Below are positions 11,820-20,802 of a stretch of DNA of 64,000 bases, piece by piece. Origin of the DNA: Staphylococcus cohnii subsp. cohnii (GTDB lineage Bacteria > Bacillota > Bacilli > Staphylococcales > Staphylococcaceae); the NCBI RefSeq assembly GCF_002902365.1, contig NZ_PPQC01000004.1:43944-107943 (forward strand), given 5' to 3'. Positions within the stretch are counted from its first letter, which is position 1, and each line of letters opens with the position of its first letter. A program made the translations under genes and the position numbers. The notes under the pieces are model-generated. The model saw only the letters and a list, made by a program, of their open reading frames with translations, did no database searches and was not told the origin of the DNA.

Positions 11820-12902
11820 TTATTTTATGTTTATTTTTTTAATGTTTATATTTTTTTCATCTGATAGATACAAATTTTCTATATCTTTTAAATAAAGTCT
11901 TTGATGTTTATTATCAAAATGATTCTGTGCAATAAATATATTATTGTGTTTTACGTTATGGTAACTTTGCACTCGAATTGCATCTTTAGACATATGACCA
12001 ACAAAATGATTTTGGTAAATATACAAATTACTTCCAGATTGTGTTGTTCTCACCTTACCTGTAAGGTCTTGCGCATTTTTACCATCTTTCACTGCTAAAA
12101 ACCGAATACCACCTCCACAATTTTTAAATATATTATCGTGAATAAAAGTATCTTTTGATTTTAAAGGTGTCAGTGCATATTGGTTTATACCTTCAAACGT
12201 ATTAAAACGAATGTGTATGTTTTCATAAAATTGATTAAATCTACTCGCGTGAGATCCTATTGCTCTATTCCACGCACCCATTGTAGGTGTTTTAGAATTT
12301 CCAAAATAACAATTTTCAATCACTACATTTTTAGTTATCGTACCATCCGTTGCACCGAATTTTGGAAAAGCACCTTTTACTTGTATATCAATTTGTACCG
12401 CTTCTGAAAACAATCTTTCCCCTTTGTCATCTTTAAATCCTAAAAATTGGCATCCATTGATATATAATCCATTGATGCCACATGCATCTATGGCATGACC
12501 TCCAACAACATCTTTGAATGTTACGTCTAAAATTTGAATATTTTGAGCATGGCCCATGCACATTGCTGTATTGTTATATGGATAATTATAACCATTCATA
12601 TCCAGTGTGCCACCAGCAATACAGATTGCACCATTACCTTCGTATCCATAATAAGATTTCAACCATCTACCGTTTTTTAATAAAGTATCTTTACCTACTC
12701 TTTTTAATACTGCTTCATCATCCAATATCAAAGTAGTTGAGTCATATATTACCAACGGTCTACGTATATGATACTCTCCTTTAGGAATATAAATTGTTGT
12801 GTTTTTGTGGTCTCTAGCATATTTCAATGCTTTTTGAATCGCACGTGTATCTGCCCATTTATGCTTACCTTTTAATCCAAATTGCATTGCATTAATGATC
12901 AT
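11820..12902 (-). CDS. Right-handed beta-helix (pectate-lyase-superfamily) protein
   Basis: About 360 residues with the features of the pectate lyase 3/GH28-type beta-helix fold. The N-terminal block [13 protein letters not shown] with [13 protein letters not shown] is typical of tailspike and epimerase-like proteins, followed by repeated short strands rich in N, I and V (for example [46 protein letters not shown]). There is no signal peptide or membrane segment. ATG 12902 is 11 bases after an AGGAGG; a TTG at 12908 with 5-base spacing is the alternative. The substrate is unknown. It is an orphan in this conserved neighbourhood, and a TTTAAACGCTTTAA sequence about 50 bp upstream weakly resembles a CcpA cre site. 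Confidence 0.75.
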   Translation of the reverse strand: MIINAMQFGLKGKHKWADTRAIQKALKYARDHKNTTIYIPKGEYHIRRPLVIYDSTTLILDDEAVLKRVGKDTLLKNGRWLKSYYGYEGNGAICIAGGTLDMNGYNYPYNNTAMCMGHAQNIQILDVTFKDVVGGHAIDACGINGLYINGCQFLGFKDDKGERLFSEAVQIDIQVKGAFPKFGATDGTITKNVVIENCYFGNSKTPTMGAWNRAIGSHASRFNQFYENIHIRFNTFEGINQYALTPLKSKDTFIHDNIFKNCGGGIRFLAVKDGKNAQDLTGKVRTTQSGSNLYIYQNHFVGHMSKDAIRVQSYHNVKHNNIFIAQNHFDNKHQRLYLKDIENLYLSDEKNINIKKINIK

Positions 12903-13037
12903 TAGCAACTCTTCCTCCTTACTTAATACTTTATAATAAACTAATATTTAGTTTTTAAACGCTTTAAATGCACCTTTAATGATTTATGTACTTAGTATAT
13001 AATAACTATAATCTTAATTTTGGGAGTGTTACATTAG

Positions 13038-13589
13038 ATGAAAAATAGTGCGCTTATTATTGTTGACTATTCAAATGATTTTGTTGCTGATAATGGCAAA
13101 TTAACTTGTGGCCTTCCTGGTCAACAAATTGAAAATTATATTGTTGAAAGAATTGAAGTATATAATAAAAAACAGGCTAATATCTTTTTTCTTATGGATT
13201 TACATTATGAAGAAAATAGCTATCATCCAGAAAACAAACTTTTCCCACCACATAATATAATAGACACCACTGGAAGAGAACTCTACGGTAAAGTGAATGA
13301 TATTTATCAGAATATCTTATTTAATGATCATGTTCATTATTTAGATAAAACGCGTTATGATTCATTTTGTGGTACACCTTTAGATATTATGTTACGCGAA
13401 CGTAACATTACTCATTTGGAAATTGTCGGTGTATGTACAGACATTTGTGTACTTCACACTGCTATCACTGCCTACAATTTGGGATATACTATTTCAATTT
13501 CTCATAAGGGTGTTGCCTCATTTAATCCAACAGGACATCAATGGGCATTAGATCATTTTAAAAATTCATTAGGTGCTGAAGTAGAATAA
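13038..13589 (+). CDS. Cysteine hydrolase, nicotinamidase-like
   Basis: Isochorismatase-superfamily hydrolase. Catalytic triad candidates are Asp10 (LIIVDYSNDF), Lys near residue 112 in LDKTRYDSF, and the nucleophile Cys in VGVCTDICV near 133. The metal or substrate pocket region DLHYEENSYHPENKLFP is nicotinamidase-like. It is therefore probably PncA, turning nicotinamide into nicotinate for PncB (6397-7866), but other amidases of the superfamily cannot be excluded from sequence alone. ATG 13038 follows a GGGAGTG site. ppaC follows after 55 bp on the same strand. Confidence 0.85.
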   Translation: MKNSALIIVDYSNDFVADNGKLTCGLPGQQIENYIVERIEVYNKKQANIFFLMDLHYEENSYHPENKLFPPHNIIDTTGRELYGKVNDIYQNILFNDHVHYLDKTRYDSFCGTPLDIMLRERNITHLEIVGVCTDICVLHTAITAYNLGYTISISHKGVASFNPTGHQWALDHFKNSLGAEVE

Positions 13590-13644
13590 CAATAGAAAAT
13601 CATGATAAAATAAAATTAAATAAAAAATTAAGGAGAATTAAAAC

Positions 13645-14571
13645 ATGGCAAAAACTTATATTTTCGGTCATAAAAATCCAGATACAGATGCAATTTCATC
13701 AGCTATTATTATGGCAGACTTTGAACAACAAACAGGAAATACAGAGGCAACACCTTATCGTTTGGGTGAGGTAGGACCTGAGACTCAATATGCATTAGAT
13801 CATTTTAATGTAGACACACCAGAATTACTTAGTGATGATTTAAATAATCAAAATGTTATTTTAGTTGACCATAATGAATTCCAACAAAGTGCTGATACGA
13901 TTGACAAGTCATCAATTCAACATGTCGTTGATCATCATAGAATTTCAAACTTTGAAACTGCAGCACCATTGTATTATCGCGCAGAGCCAGTAGGTTGTAC
14001 TGCAACAATCTTATACAAAATGTACAAAGAACGCGGATTTGAAATCAAACCTGAAATTGCTGGTTTAATGATTTCTGCTATCATTTCAGATAGCCTACTA
14101 TTTAAATCACCAACTTGTACACAACAAGATATTGACGCTGCTGAAGCTTTAAAATCAATTGCAGACATTGACTTAGAATCCTATGGTCTAGAAATGTTAA
14201 AAGCAGGTGCATCTACAACAGATAAAACTGCATCTGAACTGTTAAATATGGATGCGAAATCATTTAATATGGGTGACTATATTACACGTATTGGTCAAGT
14301 TAATACTGTAGATATTGATGAAGTATTCCAACGTCAAGAAGAGTTAGAAAAAGAAATGTTAGAAGTGAGTACAAACGAAAAATATGATTTATTTGTATTG
14401 CTTGTAACTGATATCATTAACAGTAACTCTAAGATTTTAGTCGTTGGTGCTGAAAAAGATAAAGTAGGCAATGCATTCAATGTTCAACTAGACAACAATA
14501 CTGCATTTTTACCAGGTGTTGTATCTCGTAAAAAACAAGTTGTACCACAAATTACAGAAGCTTTAAGTTAA
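13645..14571 (+). CDS. ppaC: Manganese-dependent inorganic pyrophosphatase (family II)
   Basis: Cleaves pyrophosphate, pulling biosynthetic reactions forward. DHH/DHHA2 architecture: GHKNPDTDAISSA at residues 8-20 supplies metal ligands, DHNEF near 75, and the DHH motif in HVVDHHRISNF near 97. The C-terminal DHHA2 domain ends with SRKKQVVPQI, the phosphate-binding Arg-Lys-Lys. 308 residues is typical. Start ATG 13645 has AAGGAG ten bases upstream. It is followed by a strong terminator at 14633-14671. Confidence 0.97.
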   Translation: MAKTYIFGHKNPDTDAISSAIIMADFEQQTGNTEATPYRLGEVGPETQYALDHFNVDTPELLSDDLNNQNVILVDHNEFQQSADTIDKSSIQHVVDHHRISNFETAAPLYYRAEPVGCTATILYKMYKERGFEIKPEIAGLMISAIISDSLLFKSPTCTQQDIDAAEALKSIADIDLESYGLEMLKAGASTTDKTASELLNMDAKSFNMGDYITRIGQVNTVDIDEVFQRQEELEKEMLEVSTNEKYDLFVLLVTDIINSNSKILVVGAEKDKVGNAFNVQLDNNTAFLPGVVSRKKQVVPQITEALS

Positions 14572-14632
14572 TTTCATACTTTATCAATATATAACGCTAT
14601 AATAATAAAAACTTAAATAGTTTACTATATAG

Positions 14633-14671
14633 AAAAACTGGAACATAATAATAATTATGTTCCAGTTTTTT
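14633..14671 (+). terminator. Terminator after ppaC
   Basis: Stem AAAAACTGGAACATAA with its perfect complement around a TAATAA loop, ending in six T. It is symmetrical enough to work both ways but serves the plus strand here. Confidence 0.9.
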
Positions 14672-14722
14672 ATCCATCATTTTAAACTATCTAAATCACC
14701 AATATACTAGGAGGAATAATAT

Positions 14723-16102
14723 TTGAATTCAATAGAACAATCTTTCCACAATAGTAAACAATATTTTAATACTCATGAAACCAAATCACTTAAATTCAGA
14801 AAAAAGCAACTCAAACAATTAAGTAAGAGTATTAAAAACTATGAAAGTGAATTACTTGAAGCTTTTCAAAAAGATTTAGGTAAAAATAAAGTAGAAGCCT
14901 ATGCAACTGAGATTGGCTTTACATTAAAAAATATTAAATCAGCTCGTAAAGAGCTTAAAAATTGGGCGAAAACCAAACAAGTAAACACACCATTATTCAT
15001 GTTCCCTACTAAAAGCTACATTATGAAAGAACCTTATGGCACAGTACTCATTATCGGACCTTTTAACTATCCATTCCAATTGTTAATAGAACCGTTAATT
15101 GGTGCAATTGCTGCAGGGAATACTGTGATACTAAAGCCTTCTGAGTTCACACCTAATGTATCTGGTGTCATACAGCAAATCATTGCCGATGCATTTGATC
15201 CTGAATACATTAATATCATTCAAGGAAATGCTGATACAACTCAAACTTTACTTCAATTTCCTTTTGATTATATTTTCTTTACAGGTAGTGAACAAGTTGG
15301 ACGCGTTGTTTATAATGCAGCAAGTAAAAACTTAACACCAGTAACTTTAGAGCTAGGTGGAAAGTCACCTACAATCATTGATGAGAGTGCAAATATTAAA
15401 GTTGCAAGTGAACGTATTTGTTTTGGTAAGTTTACAAATGCTGGGCAAACTTGTGTTGCACCGGATTACTTACTTGTAAACCGCAAAGTTAAAGATGAAC
15501 TCATCAGTGCATTAAAAAAGACAATCACTGAATTTTATGGCACAAACATTCAAGATAGTCCGGACTATGGACGAATTGTAAACAAAAAACATTATCATCG
15601 TTTAAACGAATTATTAAATATTCATCACCCTGAAATTACTTTTGGTGGTCAAACTGACATTGATGAAAATTTTATTGCACCTACTATTATAGAAGGTACG
15701 ACTTTCGATTCAAAAATTATGGAAAATGAGATTTTCGGCCCAATTTTACCTATTATAACTTATGATGATTTTGACGAAGCAATTGATTTAATACGTACTA
15801 AACCTAAACCACTAAGCCTTTATTTATTTAGTGAAGATGAAAATAGTTCAGAGAGAATATTAAATGAATTATCATTTGGTGGCGGTGCAATCAATGATAC
15901 CCTTATGCATTTAGCAAATCCTAACTTACCTTTTGGCGGTGTTGGTGCTTCCGGTATAGGAAAATATCATGGAAAATACTCATTTGATACTTTTAGTCAT
16001 GATAAATCTTATATTTTCAAATCTACAAGACTTGAATCAAGCCTACTGTTCCCTCCTTATAAAGGAAAATTTAAATATATTAAAGCATTTTTCAACAAAT
16101 AG
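14723..16102 (+). CDS. Aldehyde dehydrogenase (NAD(P)-dependent)
   Basis: Class 3-like aldehyde dehydrogenase of 459 residues, the short form without a leader. Visible motifs: cofactor-binding IIGPFNYPFQL near 111, GSEQVGR near 192, the general-base motif LELGGKSPTI near 212, and the catalytic cysteine in AGQTCVAPDYLL near 245. The C-terminal hydrophobic and basic tail (LLFPPYKGKFKYIKAFF) resembles fatty-aldehyde dehydrogenases associated with membranes. The start is TTG 14723, supported by AGGAGG eight bases upstream. Substrate unknown. Confidence 0.92.
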   Translation: MNSIEQSFHNSKQYFNTHETKSLKFRKKQLKQLSKSIKNYESELLEAFQKDLGKNKVEAYATEIGFTLKNIKSARKELKNWAKTKQVNTPLFMFPTKSYIMKEPYGTVLIIGPFNYPFQLLIEPLIGAIAAGNTVILKPSEFTPNVSGVIQQIIADAFDPEYINIIQGNADTTQTLLQFPFDYIFFTGSEQVGRVVYNAASKNLTPVTLELGGKSPTIIDESANIKVASERICFGKFTNAGQTCVAPDYLLVNRKVKDELISALKKTITEFYGTNIQDSPDYGRIVNKKHYHRLNELLNIHHPEITFGGQTDIDENFIAPTIIEGTTFDSKIMENEIFGPILPIITYDDFDEAIDLIRTKPKPLSLYLFSEDENSSERILNELSFGGGAINDTLMHLANPNLPFGGVGASGIGKYHGKYSFDTFSHDKSYIFKSTRLESSLLFPPYKGKFKYIKAFFNK

Positions 16103-16116
16103 TATTTTGATATATT

Positions 16117-16152
16117 AAAGCCCGAAAACTTAGTATAGTTTCCGGGCTTTTT
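16117..16152. terminator. Bidirectional terminator between aldH and the lactonase gene
   Basis: Stem AAAGCCCG.AAAC pairing with GTTT.CGGGCTTT with a T-run on both strands, between two convergent genes. Confidence 0.88.
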
Positions 16153-16163
16153 ATCATTTATTT

Positions 16164-17201
16164 TTATTTTAAGAACTGAACACAAACACCTTCTGGCGCA
16201 TTTTGTGATTCATCTGATTTCTCTAATTTTCCAGTAACTTTATCTCGCTTAAATACAACTACTTCATAATTACCTTCTTGGTGAGCACAAACTAAGAAAT
16301 CATCTGATTCAGTAATATTAAAATCACGTGGAAATGCTCCTCCGCTCGCGACTATATCTACAAGTGAAATTGTTGATCCATTGTCTCCAACTTTAAATAT
16401 AGCAATACTATCATGTCCTCTATTGCTGATATATAGGAATTTTTGATCATGAGATAATCTTACTGCAGCTAATTTTGTTGCACCTTCAAAATTTTCGGGT
16501 ATTGTTGCATGGCGTTCAATTTCTGAGAATTCACCATTTTCATATGCCATGACACTTACAATATTTGATAATTCATGTACAACATAAGCAATTTTGCCAT
16601 TTTCATGGAATGAAATATGTCGTGGCCCATCTCCAGGCTCAAAATCATATACAGCATATTCACTGTAGCCATTATCTCCAAATTCATACGTCACAATCTT
16701 GTCAGTCCCTAAATCCATGGCTACCACATATTTTTCATCTGGCGTTATACCAAGGTAATGGACATGAGGCTGTTCTTGTCTTTCTAAAGGGCCTGTTGGA
16801 TAATCATGTGCTAACTCTTGGATTAAACGAATAACTTCACCAGTAGTCGGATTCGCTTCATAAATACGAGCCAGTCCTGCACCATAAACTGCCTCAAAAA
16901 TATATTTTCCATCTGGTGAAACTGAAACATAACATCCACTACCTTTTGTTGAAGCTAAACATTTATTAATAAGGCTAAGTTTGCTATCTTTTTCTATTTT
17001 AAAACTTGCGATACCACAGTTTTCACCTTCACGTGTGACAGCATATAAAAATGAATGATGCTGATTCACGTATGTTGATGCTTCTAATTCATACCCCGTT
17101 TCTATCTCGACAACCGTTCCTGTTTGTTCATCTAATTCAAAACGGTAAATGCCCTTCCCCTCTTTTTTCGTATATGAACCGATATATCCTACTGTAGTCA
17201 T
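16164..17201 (-). CDS. 6-phosphogluconolactonase-like beta-propeller (lactonase family)
   Basis: 345-residue protein of the YbhE/Pgl-type seven-bladed beta-propeller family, which hydrolyses 6-phosphogluconolactone in the pentose phosphate pathway in E. coli and B. subtilis (YkgB). Recurring blade sequences are visible: [19 protein letters not shown] near 100, [20 protein letters not shown] near 150, [21 protein letters not shown] near 195 and [20 protein letters not shown] near 250. No signal peptide. ATG 17201 has a GGAGGGG ribosome site. Activity is inferred from family only; some members act on other lactones. Confidence 0.88.
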   Translation of the reverse strand: MTTVGYIGSYTKKEGKGIYRFELDEQTGTVVEIETGYELEASTYVNQHHSFLYAVTREGENCGIASFKIEKDSKLSLINKCLASTKGSGCYVSVSPDGKYIFEAVYGAGLARIYEANPTTGEVIRLIQELAHDYPTGPLERQEQPHVHYLGITPDEKYVVAMDLGTDKIVTYEFGDNGYSEYAVYDFEPGDGPRHISFHENGKIAYVVHELSNIVSVMAYENGEFSEIERHATIPENFEGATKLAAVRLSHDQKFLYISNRGHDSIAIFKVGDNGSTISLVDIVASGGAFPRDFNITESDDFLVCAHQEGNYEVVVFKRDKVTGKLEKSDESQNAPEGVCVQFLK

Positions 17202-17479
17202 GTAAACCCCTCCATATTATGATACTTTCATTTTAATAAATATTAATACTAAATGACAATATAATGGTTTTAGCGTTAATACGCCGTTTATAAATATTCC
17301 TATTGAAACTTGTATGACATAAATATATTTTCCTTTTATGAAACTGATTTATCTTAATTAAACTTATCATTTTCTAGCTTTCATTTTAATTATTATCTAT
17401 TTTCTATTATAAGATAACTAAGTTTTCAAACATTGGAATCCACATTCTATTAAATATTGAAAAATAACTTGCAATAATA

Positions 17480-17493
17480 CGAACAAGTGTTCT
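17480..17493. promoter_or_regulatory. LexA (SOS) box in the yolD-like promoter
   Basis: The sequence CGAACAAGTGTTCT matches the Gram-positive SOS consensus CGAACRNRYGTTYC at every position but the last. It lies between a -35-like TTGCAA at 17469-17474 and a -10-like TATTAT at 17493-17498 (18-base spacer), so bound LexA would block the promoter. The rest of 17202-17479 is the divergent promoter space with the lactonase gene and shows nothing else. Confidence 0.8.
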
Positions 17494-17515
17494 ATTATTA
17501 AGTTGAGGTGATTGG

Positions 17516-17941
17516 ATGTGTTCAAGTAAATATAATAATAAAGAGACTGATTACAGAAAAATACCTAGAGAAAAATTAAATCCTAATATTCCACAAGGGC
17601 GTGGTATGGTTAAATGGGCTCCTTTTGCAACGTTACCCGAACAATTTGAGGCAGTACAACAACATATCATTGATCAAAATAAAATTGACCGTCCTATTTT
17701 ATCAGACGATCAATTAAATGAACTCAATATCCAACTACATCAAGCACTACATGCGAATACACCAGTGAGTATCGAATACTATAAGAATGGTTGGTTAGAA
17801 TATATCACATTGGAAATTAAGAATATTGATATGCTTCATATGTATTTAGAAGGATATCCACTTGCTACTCCAAACACAATAAAATTATCGCTTTTTGATA
17901 TCACAAGTATAAATCTAAAGCACCAGCCAAAGTCGTATTAA
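17516..17941 (+). CDS. YolD-like protein, probably SOS-controlled
   Basis: 141 residues with the YolD signature RGMVKWAPFATLPEQFE at about residues 29-45. In Bacillus, YolD-like proteins are encoded with Y-family DNA polymerases (UvrX/YqjW) and are part of the damage response; their exact job is unknown. Here it stands alone, with no polymerase gene next to it. ATG 17516 has GAGGTG five bases upstream. The promoter carries a LexA box (17480-17493). Confidence 0.85.
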   Translation: MCSSKYNNKETDYRKIPREKLNPNIPQGRGMVKWAPFATLPEQFEAVQQHIIDQNKIDRPILSDDQLNELNIQLHQALHANTPVSIEYYKNGWLEYITLEIKNIDMLHMYLEGYPLATPNTIKLSLFDITSINLKHQPKSY

Positions 17942-17970
17942 AAGTCAATTATTGGGTGCATTTAATTCCT

Positions 17971-18090
17971 AGTCTTTCGACTGCATAAACCACCGTAACA
18001 TCTGCATCCTGCAGCTCTCTTGTTTTAGGTTCACAGTCTTTCGACTGCATAAGCCTCCGTAACATCTGCATTCTGCAGATGTACGGAGGC
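17971..18090. repeat. Direct repeat pair with large hairpin
   Basis: Two copies of a roughly 46-base unit, starting with AGTCTTTCGACTGCATAA and running through CCGTAACATCTGCAT, lie at about 17972-18017 and 18033-18078. Each begins with a small AGTC-TTTC-GACT hairpin. The second copy completes a long near-palindrome at 18053-18090 (GCCTCCGT...ACGGAGGC arms, with CATCTGCA/TGCAGATG inside and one bulged A) that is followed by A rather than T, so it is not a standard terminator on the plus strand. Confidence 0.75.
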
Positions 18091-18122
18091 TAAAAAAAAT
18101 AGAACACTCAAAAGTGTTCTAT
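18091..18122 (-). terminator. Terminator of the 56-residue membrane protein gene
   Basis: Minus-strand stem ATAGAACACT/AGTGTTCTAT with a four-base loop followed by eight T, seven bases past the stop codon of the gene at 18129-18299. Confidence 0.88.
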
Positions 18123-18128
18123 CAATAA

Positions 18129-18299
18129 TTAATTATTAGATTCGATGTCTGAAACGATTTCTTTTGTTTTATTTTCGATATCTTCAAAGTCTTTTTTGAA
18201 AATATAAGCAAATACAACAGCACCTATTCCTGCTGCTAACGATACAGTAAGAATTGTACCGAATACAAATTTAAATAAACCTTTAATAAAATTCCACAT
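18129..18299 (-). CDS. Small single-span membrane protein, function unknown
   Basis: 56 residues: MWNFIKGLFKFVFG, then a hydrophobic span of about 22 residues (roughly 14-35), then an acidic tail rich in D, E and K (KKDFEDIENKTKEIVSDIESNN). ATG 18299 is preceded by AGGTG at good spacing and the gene ends in a strong terminator, so it is very likely expressed. I do not recognise a named family. The amphipathic start and acidic cytosolic tail suggest a membrane-associated adaptor; this is inference. Confidence 0.75.
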   Translation of the reverse strand: MWNFIKGLFKFVFGTILTVSLAAGIGAVVFAYIFKKDFEDIENKTKEIVSDIESNN

Positions 18300-18400
18300 T
18301 CTGTTTCACCTCAATAATTTATTAACATGTCTAACATTAATGATAGCATACTTAAAGACATCAATAAATATCTACCCTTTTTCAAATAAATTATTCTTAA

Positions 18401-18432
18401 CATTCATAATATAAAATTACATTATGAATGTA
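18401..18432 (-). other. Hairpin downstream of the 18-residue peptide gene
   Basis: Eleven-base perfect stem ACATTCATAAT/ATTATGAATGT with a ten-base AT-rich loop. On the minus strand it is followed by TAAGAATAATTT, a poor T-run, so it could be a weak terminator or a stability element for the peptide transcript. Confidence 0.5.
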
Positions 18433-18530
18433 CTAAATAACTATTATACCCTAATATAGTTTGAAAAGAACTGGAATATTAATAACCATTTGAAGTAAAC
18501 ATGATACTACTATAAAATAATTATTAGATA

Positions 18531-18587
18531 CTAATTCCCCCACCAAGTTGACAGAGCATCTCTTAATTGTCCATAGTAATTTAACAT
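18531..18587 (-). CDS. Candidate 18-residue peptide
   Basis: Short open frame encoding MLNYYGQLRDALSTWWGN. A GAGGTG ribosome site lies six bases before ATG 18587 (another in-frame ATG at 18593 abuts it). Further upstream on the minus strand are TTGTAT (18667-18662) and TATCAT (18644-18639) separated by exactly 17 bases, a credible promoter. The peptide is aromatic-rich (YY, WW) and not clearly a membrane helix. I know of no family for it. The surrounding 18300-18730 interval otherwise holds only promoter sequence. Confidence 0.45.
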   Translation of the reverse strand: MLNYYGQLRDALSTWWGN

Positions 18588-18730
18588 AATCATCACCTCA
18601 TTCAACTAAATTAAGCTTTAGTTTTAAAAGTTAATTTTATGATAACTTCCACACAACAGTAATACAATTAACATGACGTTACAATGAGATAACATTATTG
18701 TAAGGTTACACTTAACATAGGAGTTTTTTT

Positions 18731-19771
18731 ATGCAAAAAGTACAATCAGATATTTTAACACATCGAGGATCACATTTTGATTTAGGCATCAAAACTGCTC
18801 AATGGATGCAACAAACGCCAATACTAAAAAATAGAGAAAAAGAATGGAAAAAGCGTATGCCTAGATTTGATATAAATATTAAAGAAACATATGATATTTT
18901 CCAAATATACTCACCACAAATTTGGGAAGAAATAAAAGGTATGCAAGAGGTCTTAAACCTTCCTACCAAACAAATGATACTAAACTTCGGGCATTATCGT
19001 TTTACACCATTAAAAAATAGCGGTTGCACTGTATTTTTAGGAAATGATTACATGGTACGCAACTACGATTATCATCCTGCCACTTATGATGGTCGATATT
19101 TATTATTTCAACCAAATGATGGTGGTTTAGCACAGATTGGCCCAACCTCACGTGTAACTGGAAGAATGGATGGAATGAACGAAGCTGGTCTTTCTATGGG
19201 TTACAATTTCATGCATCGTAAACATCCTGGTGATGGTTTTGTATGTTACATGATTGGCAGAATTATTTTGCAGTATTGTAAAACTGTACCAGAAGCAATT
19301 CAATTGTTAAAAGAAATCCCACATAGAAGTTCGTTTAGTTACATTGTTATGGATAAAAACCTAGAACATGCAATCATTGAAGTTACACCTCGTTCGATTA
19401 ATGTGCGTTATGACCAAACTTGTACGAATCACTTTAAATTATTAACACATGAAAATAGAAATTATACAGCAGAATCAGAAGCGCGTTTAGAACGGCTTAT
19501 TAAGCATAAACCGACACACTTAAATAAAGCAGAGGCCTTCAAGCTATTTAATAATCCACAGTATAAAATTTACAGTAAATTATTTAAAAGTTGGTCAGGA
19601 ACAATACATACAAGTATGTATGAACCACAAAGTTTAACTGCACATATTGCAATCGGGGAAAATAATCATCCGACCATAATAAACTTTACAGATTGGCTTA
19701 ATGGGCAAGCTTTATCAACAGATACACTTTTTGGTCATTTAGATACCGAGTTAACTTTTGCAACATATTAA
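18731..19771 (+). CDS. C45-type acyltransferase/hydrolase (NTN fold)
   Basis: 346-residue protein of the acyl-CoA:6-aminopenicillanate acyltransferase (peptidase C45)/choloylglycine-hydrolase-related superfamily. The predicted nucleophile is Cys99 in KNSGCTVF, followed by the family sequences VRNYDYHPATYDGR near 111, GRMDGMNEAGLSMGYNF near 143 and SFSYIVMDKNLEHAIIEVTP near 197. Fungal relatives self-cleave before the Cys; whether this one does is unclear, since the Cys is internal. ATG 18731 has TAGGAG. Amide or acyl substrates are unknown; cytoplasmic, with no signal peptide. Confidence 0.85.
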   Translation: MQKVQSDILTHRGSHFDLGIKTAQWMQQTPILKNREKEWKKRMPRFDINIKETYDIFQIYSPQIWEEIKGMQEVLNLPTKQMILNFGHYRFTPLKNSGCTVFLGNDYMVRNYDYHPATYDGRYLLFQPNDGGLAQIGPTSRVTGRMDGMNEAGLSMGYNFMHRKHPGDGFVCYMIGRIILQYCKTVPEAIQLLKEIPHRSSFSYIVMDKNLEHAIIEVTPRSINVRYDQTCTNHFKLLTHENRNYTAESEARLERLIKHKPTHLNKAEAFKLFNNPQYKIYSKLFKSWSGTIHTSMYEPQSLTAHIAIGENNHPTIINFTDWLNGQALSTDTLFGHLDTELTFATY

Positions 19772-19785
19772 ACTATATTAAAAAA

Positions 19786-19830
19786 GTGGGACGATGAAAC
19801 CTAATTTTATTAAAAAGATTTCATCGCCCC
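19786..19830 (+). terminator. Hairpin after the C45-family gene
   Basis: Stem GGGACGATGAAA pairing with TTTCATCGCCCC (one mismatch) starting about 14 bases after the stop. Similar GGGAC-type hairpins are common between staphylococcal genes. The rest of 19831-19950 contains no gene. Confidence 0.65.
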
Positions 19831-19950
19831 ATAACAATAAAGATGACTAGGATCGAAAAAAGTATAAAATGATTACTTGAGCTGAAGTTCATTAATCCCC
19901 TAACAACAAGCACGAATCAGGGACGAGTCGAATCAATGATGTCTCAATAA

Positions 19951-20802
19951 TTAATCAATCACTATATCCCCATCAGTAGTATATAGCTCTAAAATGTTAT
20001 CCCCATTTCCAACTTTTTCATTCTTAAAATGCTTATTATTAACTTTTTTATCACCATGAAATGGATATAACTTAAGAAGTGTGTTTTTCGGAGCGTTTTT
20101 ATAACTAATATTAATATCTCCTTTTTTAGCAGATGCTTTAAAATTAGAATTGATGTCAGTTTCAGATAATCTTATAGTTCCCTTATTTACTAATAACACT
20201 GAATCTTGAATAAGCGTATTTTCACCCGTTATTCTAGCATTTTCAGTTTCAATATTAGCCTTATTTATTTCACTTTCTTTAAACGTAATAGCTGAATTTA
20301 ATCCTTTATATTTTAACTTTCCAAACTTCGATTCATTTAAAAACACTTTACCGCCATTTTTATGTTTTTTTGACAAATCTGCATCATTTACATTTAATTG
20401 TTTAACAATTATAGTATTATATTTACTTGATACATGTAGCTTATTTAATTTTTTTTCAGGTAAAGTGATAATTAAGTTATCCTCAAAATTTCTAAATGGA
20501 TTGTAATTTAAACCATAATGGTTTTCTAGTTTTTCAGTCTCTTTAACCTTCAACGTTTTATCATTATTGTTTATATCAAGATTTCTCTTACCTTTATATC
20601 TCACTGACGTTTTATCTCCAGATTTAATTAAAACTTTACAATTTTCAGTTAAGACATCTAAATTATTAATATCTTTAGAATCCAATACTTTATTAACACT
20701 ATTTAATTTTTCATTTTGTTTTTCAAAACCGAACCATGTAACACTTCCTAAAAGAAAGCATGTTATAAATAAAGTTAGCCCACCTAAAAATAACCGCTTC
20801 AT
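19951..20802 (-). CDS. DUF4097-family surface-exposed beta-strand protein
   Basis: 283 residues: one N-terminal membrane segment or uncleaved signal (MKRLFLGGLTLFITCFLLGSV), then a repetitive beta-rich region of the DUF4097/adhesin-like type with alternating strands such as NLDVLTENCKVLIKSGD, KLNKLHVSSKYNTIIVKQL and KGTIRLSETDINSN. Strongly lysine- and asparagine-rich. DUF4097 proteins often sit in membrane-stress operons with DUF1700 partners, as here: it overlaps the upstream gene by 4 bases. The ligand is unknown. LiaI/LiaG-type envelope stress is the likely theme, by inference. Confidence 0.8.
   Translation of the reverse strand: MKRLFLGGLTLFITCFLLGSVTWFGFEKQNEKLNSVNKVLDSKDINNLDVLTENCKVLIKSGDKTSVRYKGKRNLDINNNDKTLKVKETEKLENHYGLNYNPFRNFEDNLIITLPEKKLNKLHVSSKYNTIIVKQLNVNDADLSKKHKNGGKVFLNESKFGKLKYKGLNSAITFKESEINKANIETENARITGENTLIQDSVLLVNKGTIRLSETDINSNFKASAKKGDINISYKNAPKNTLLKLYPFHGDKKVNNKHFKNEKVGNGDNILELYTTDGDIVID

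Noticed and set aside
12954..12968. CcpA cre site before the beta-helix gene
   Set aside because: Several mismatches to the consensus; kept only as a weak remark in that gene's entry.
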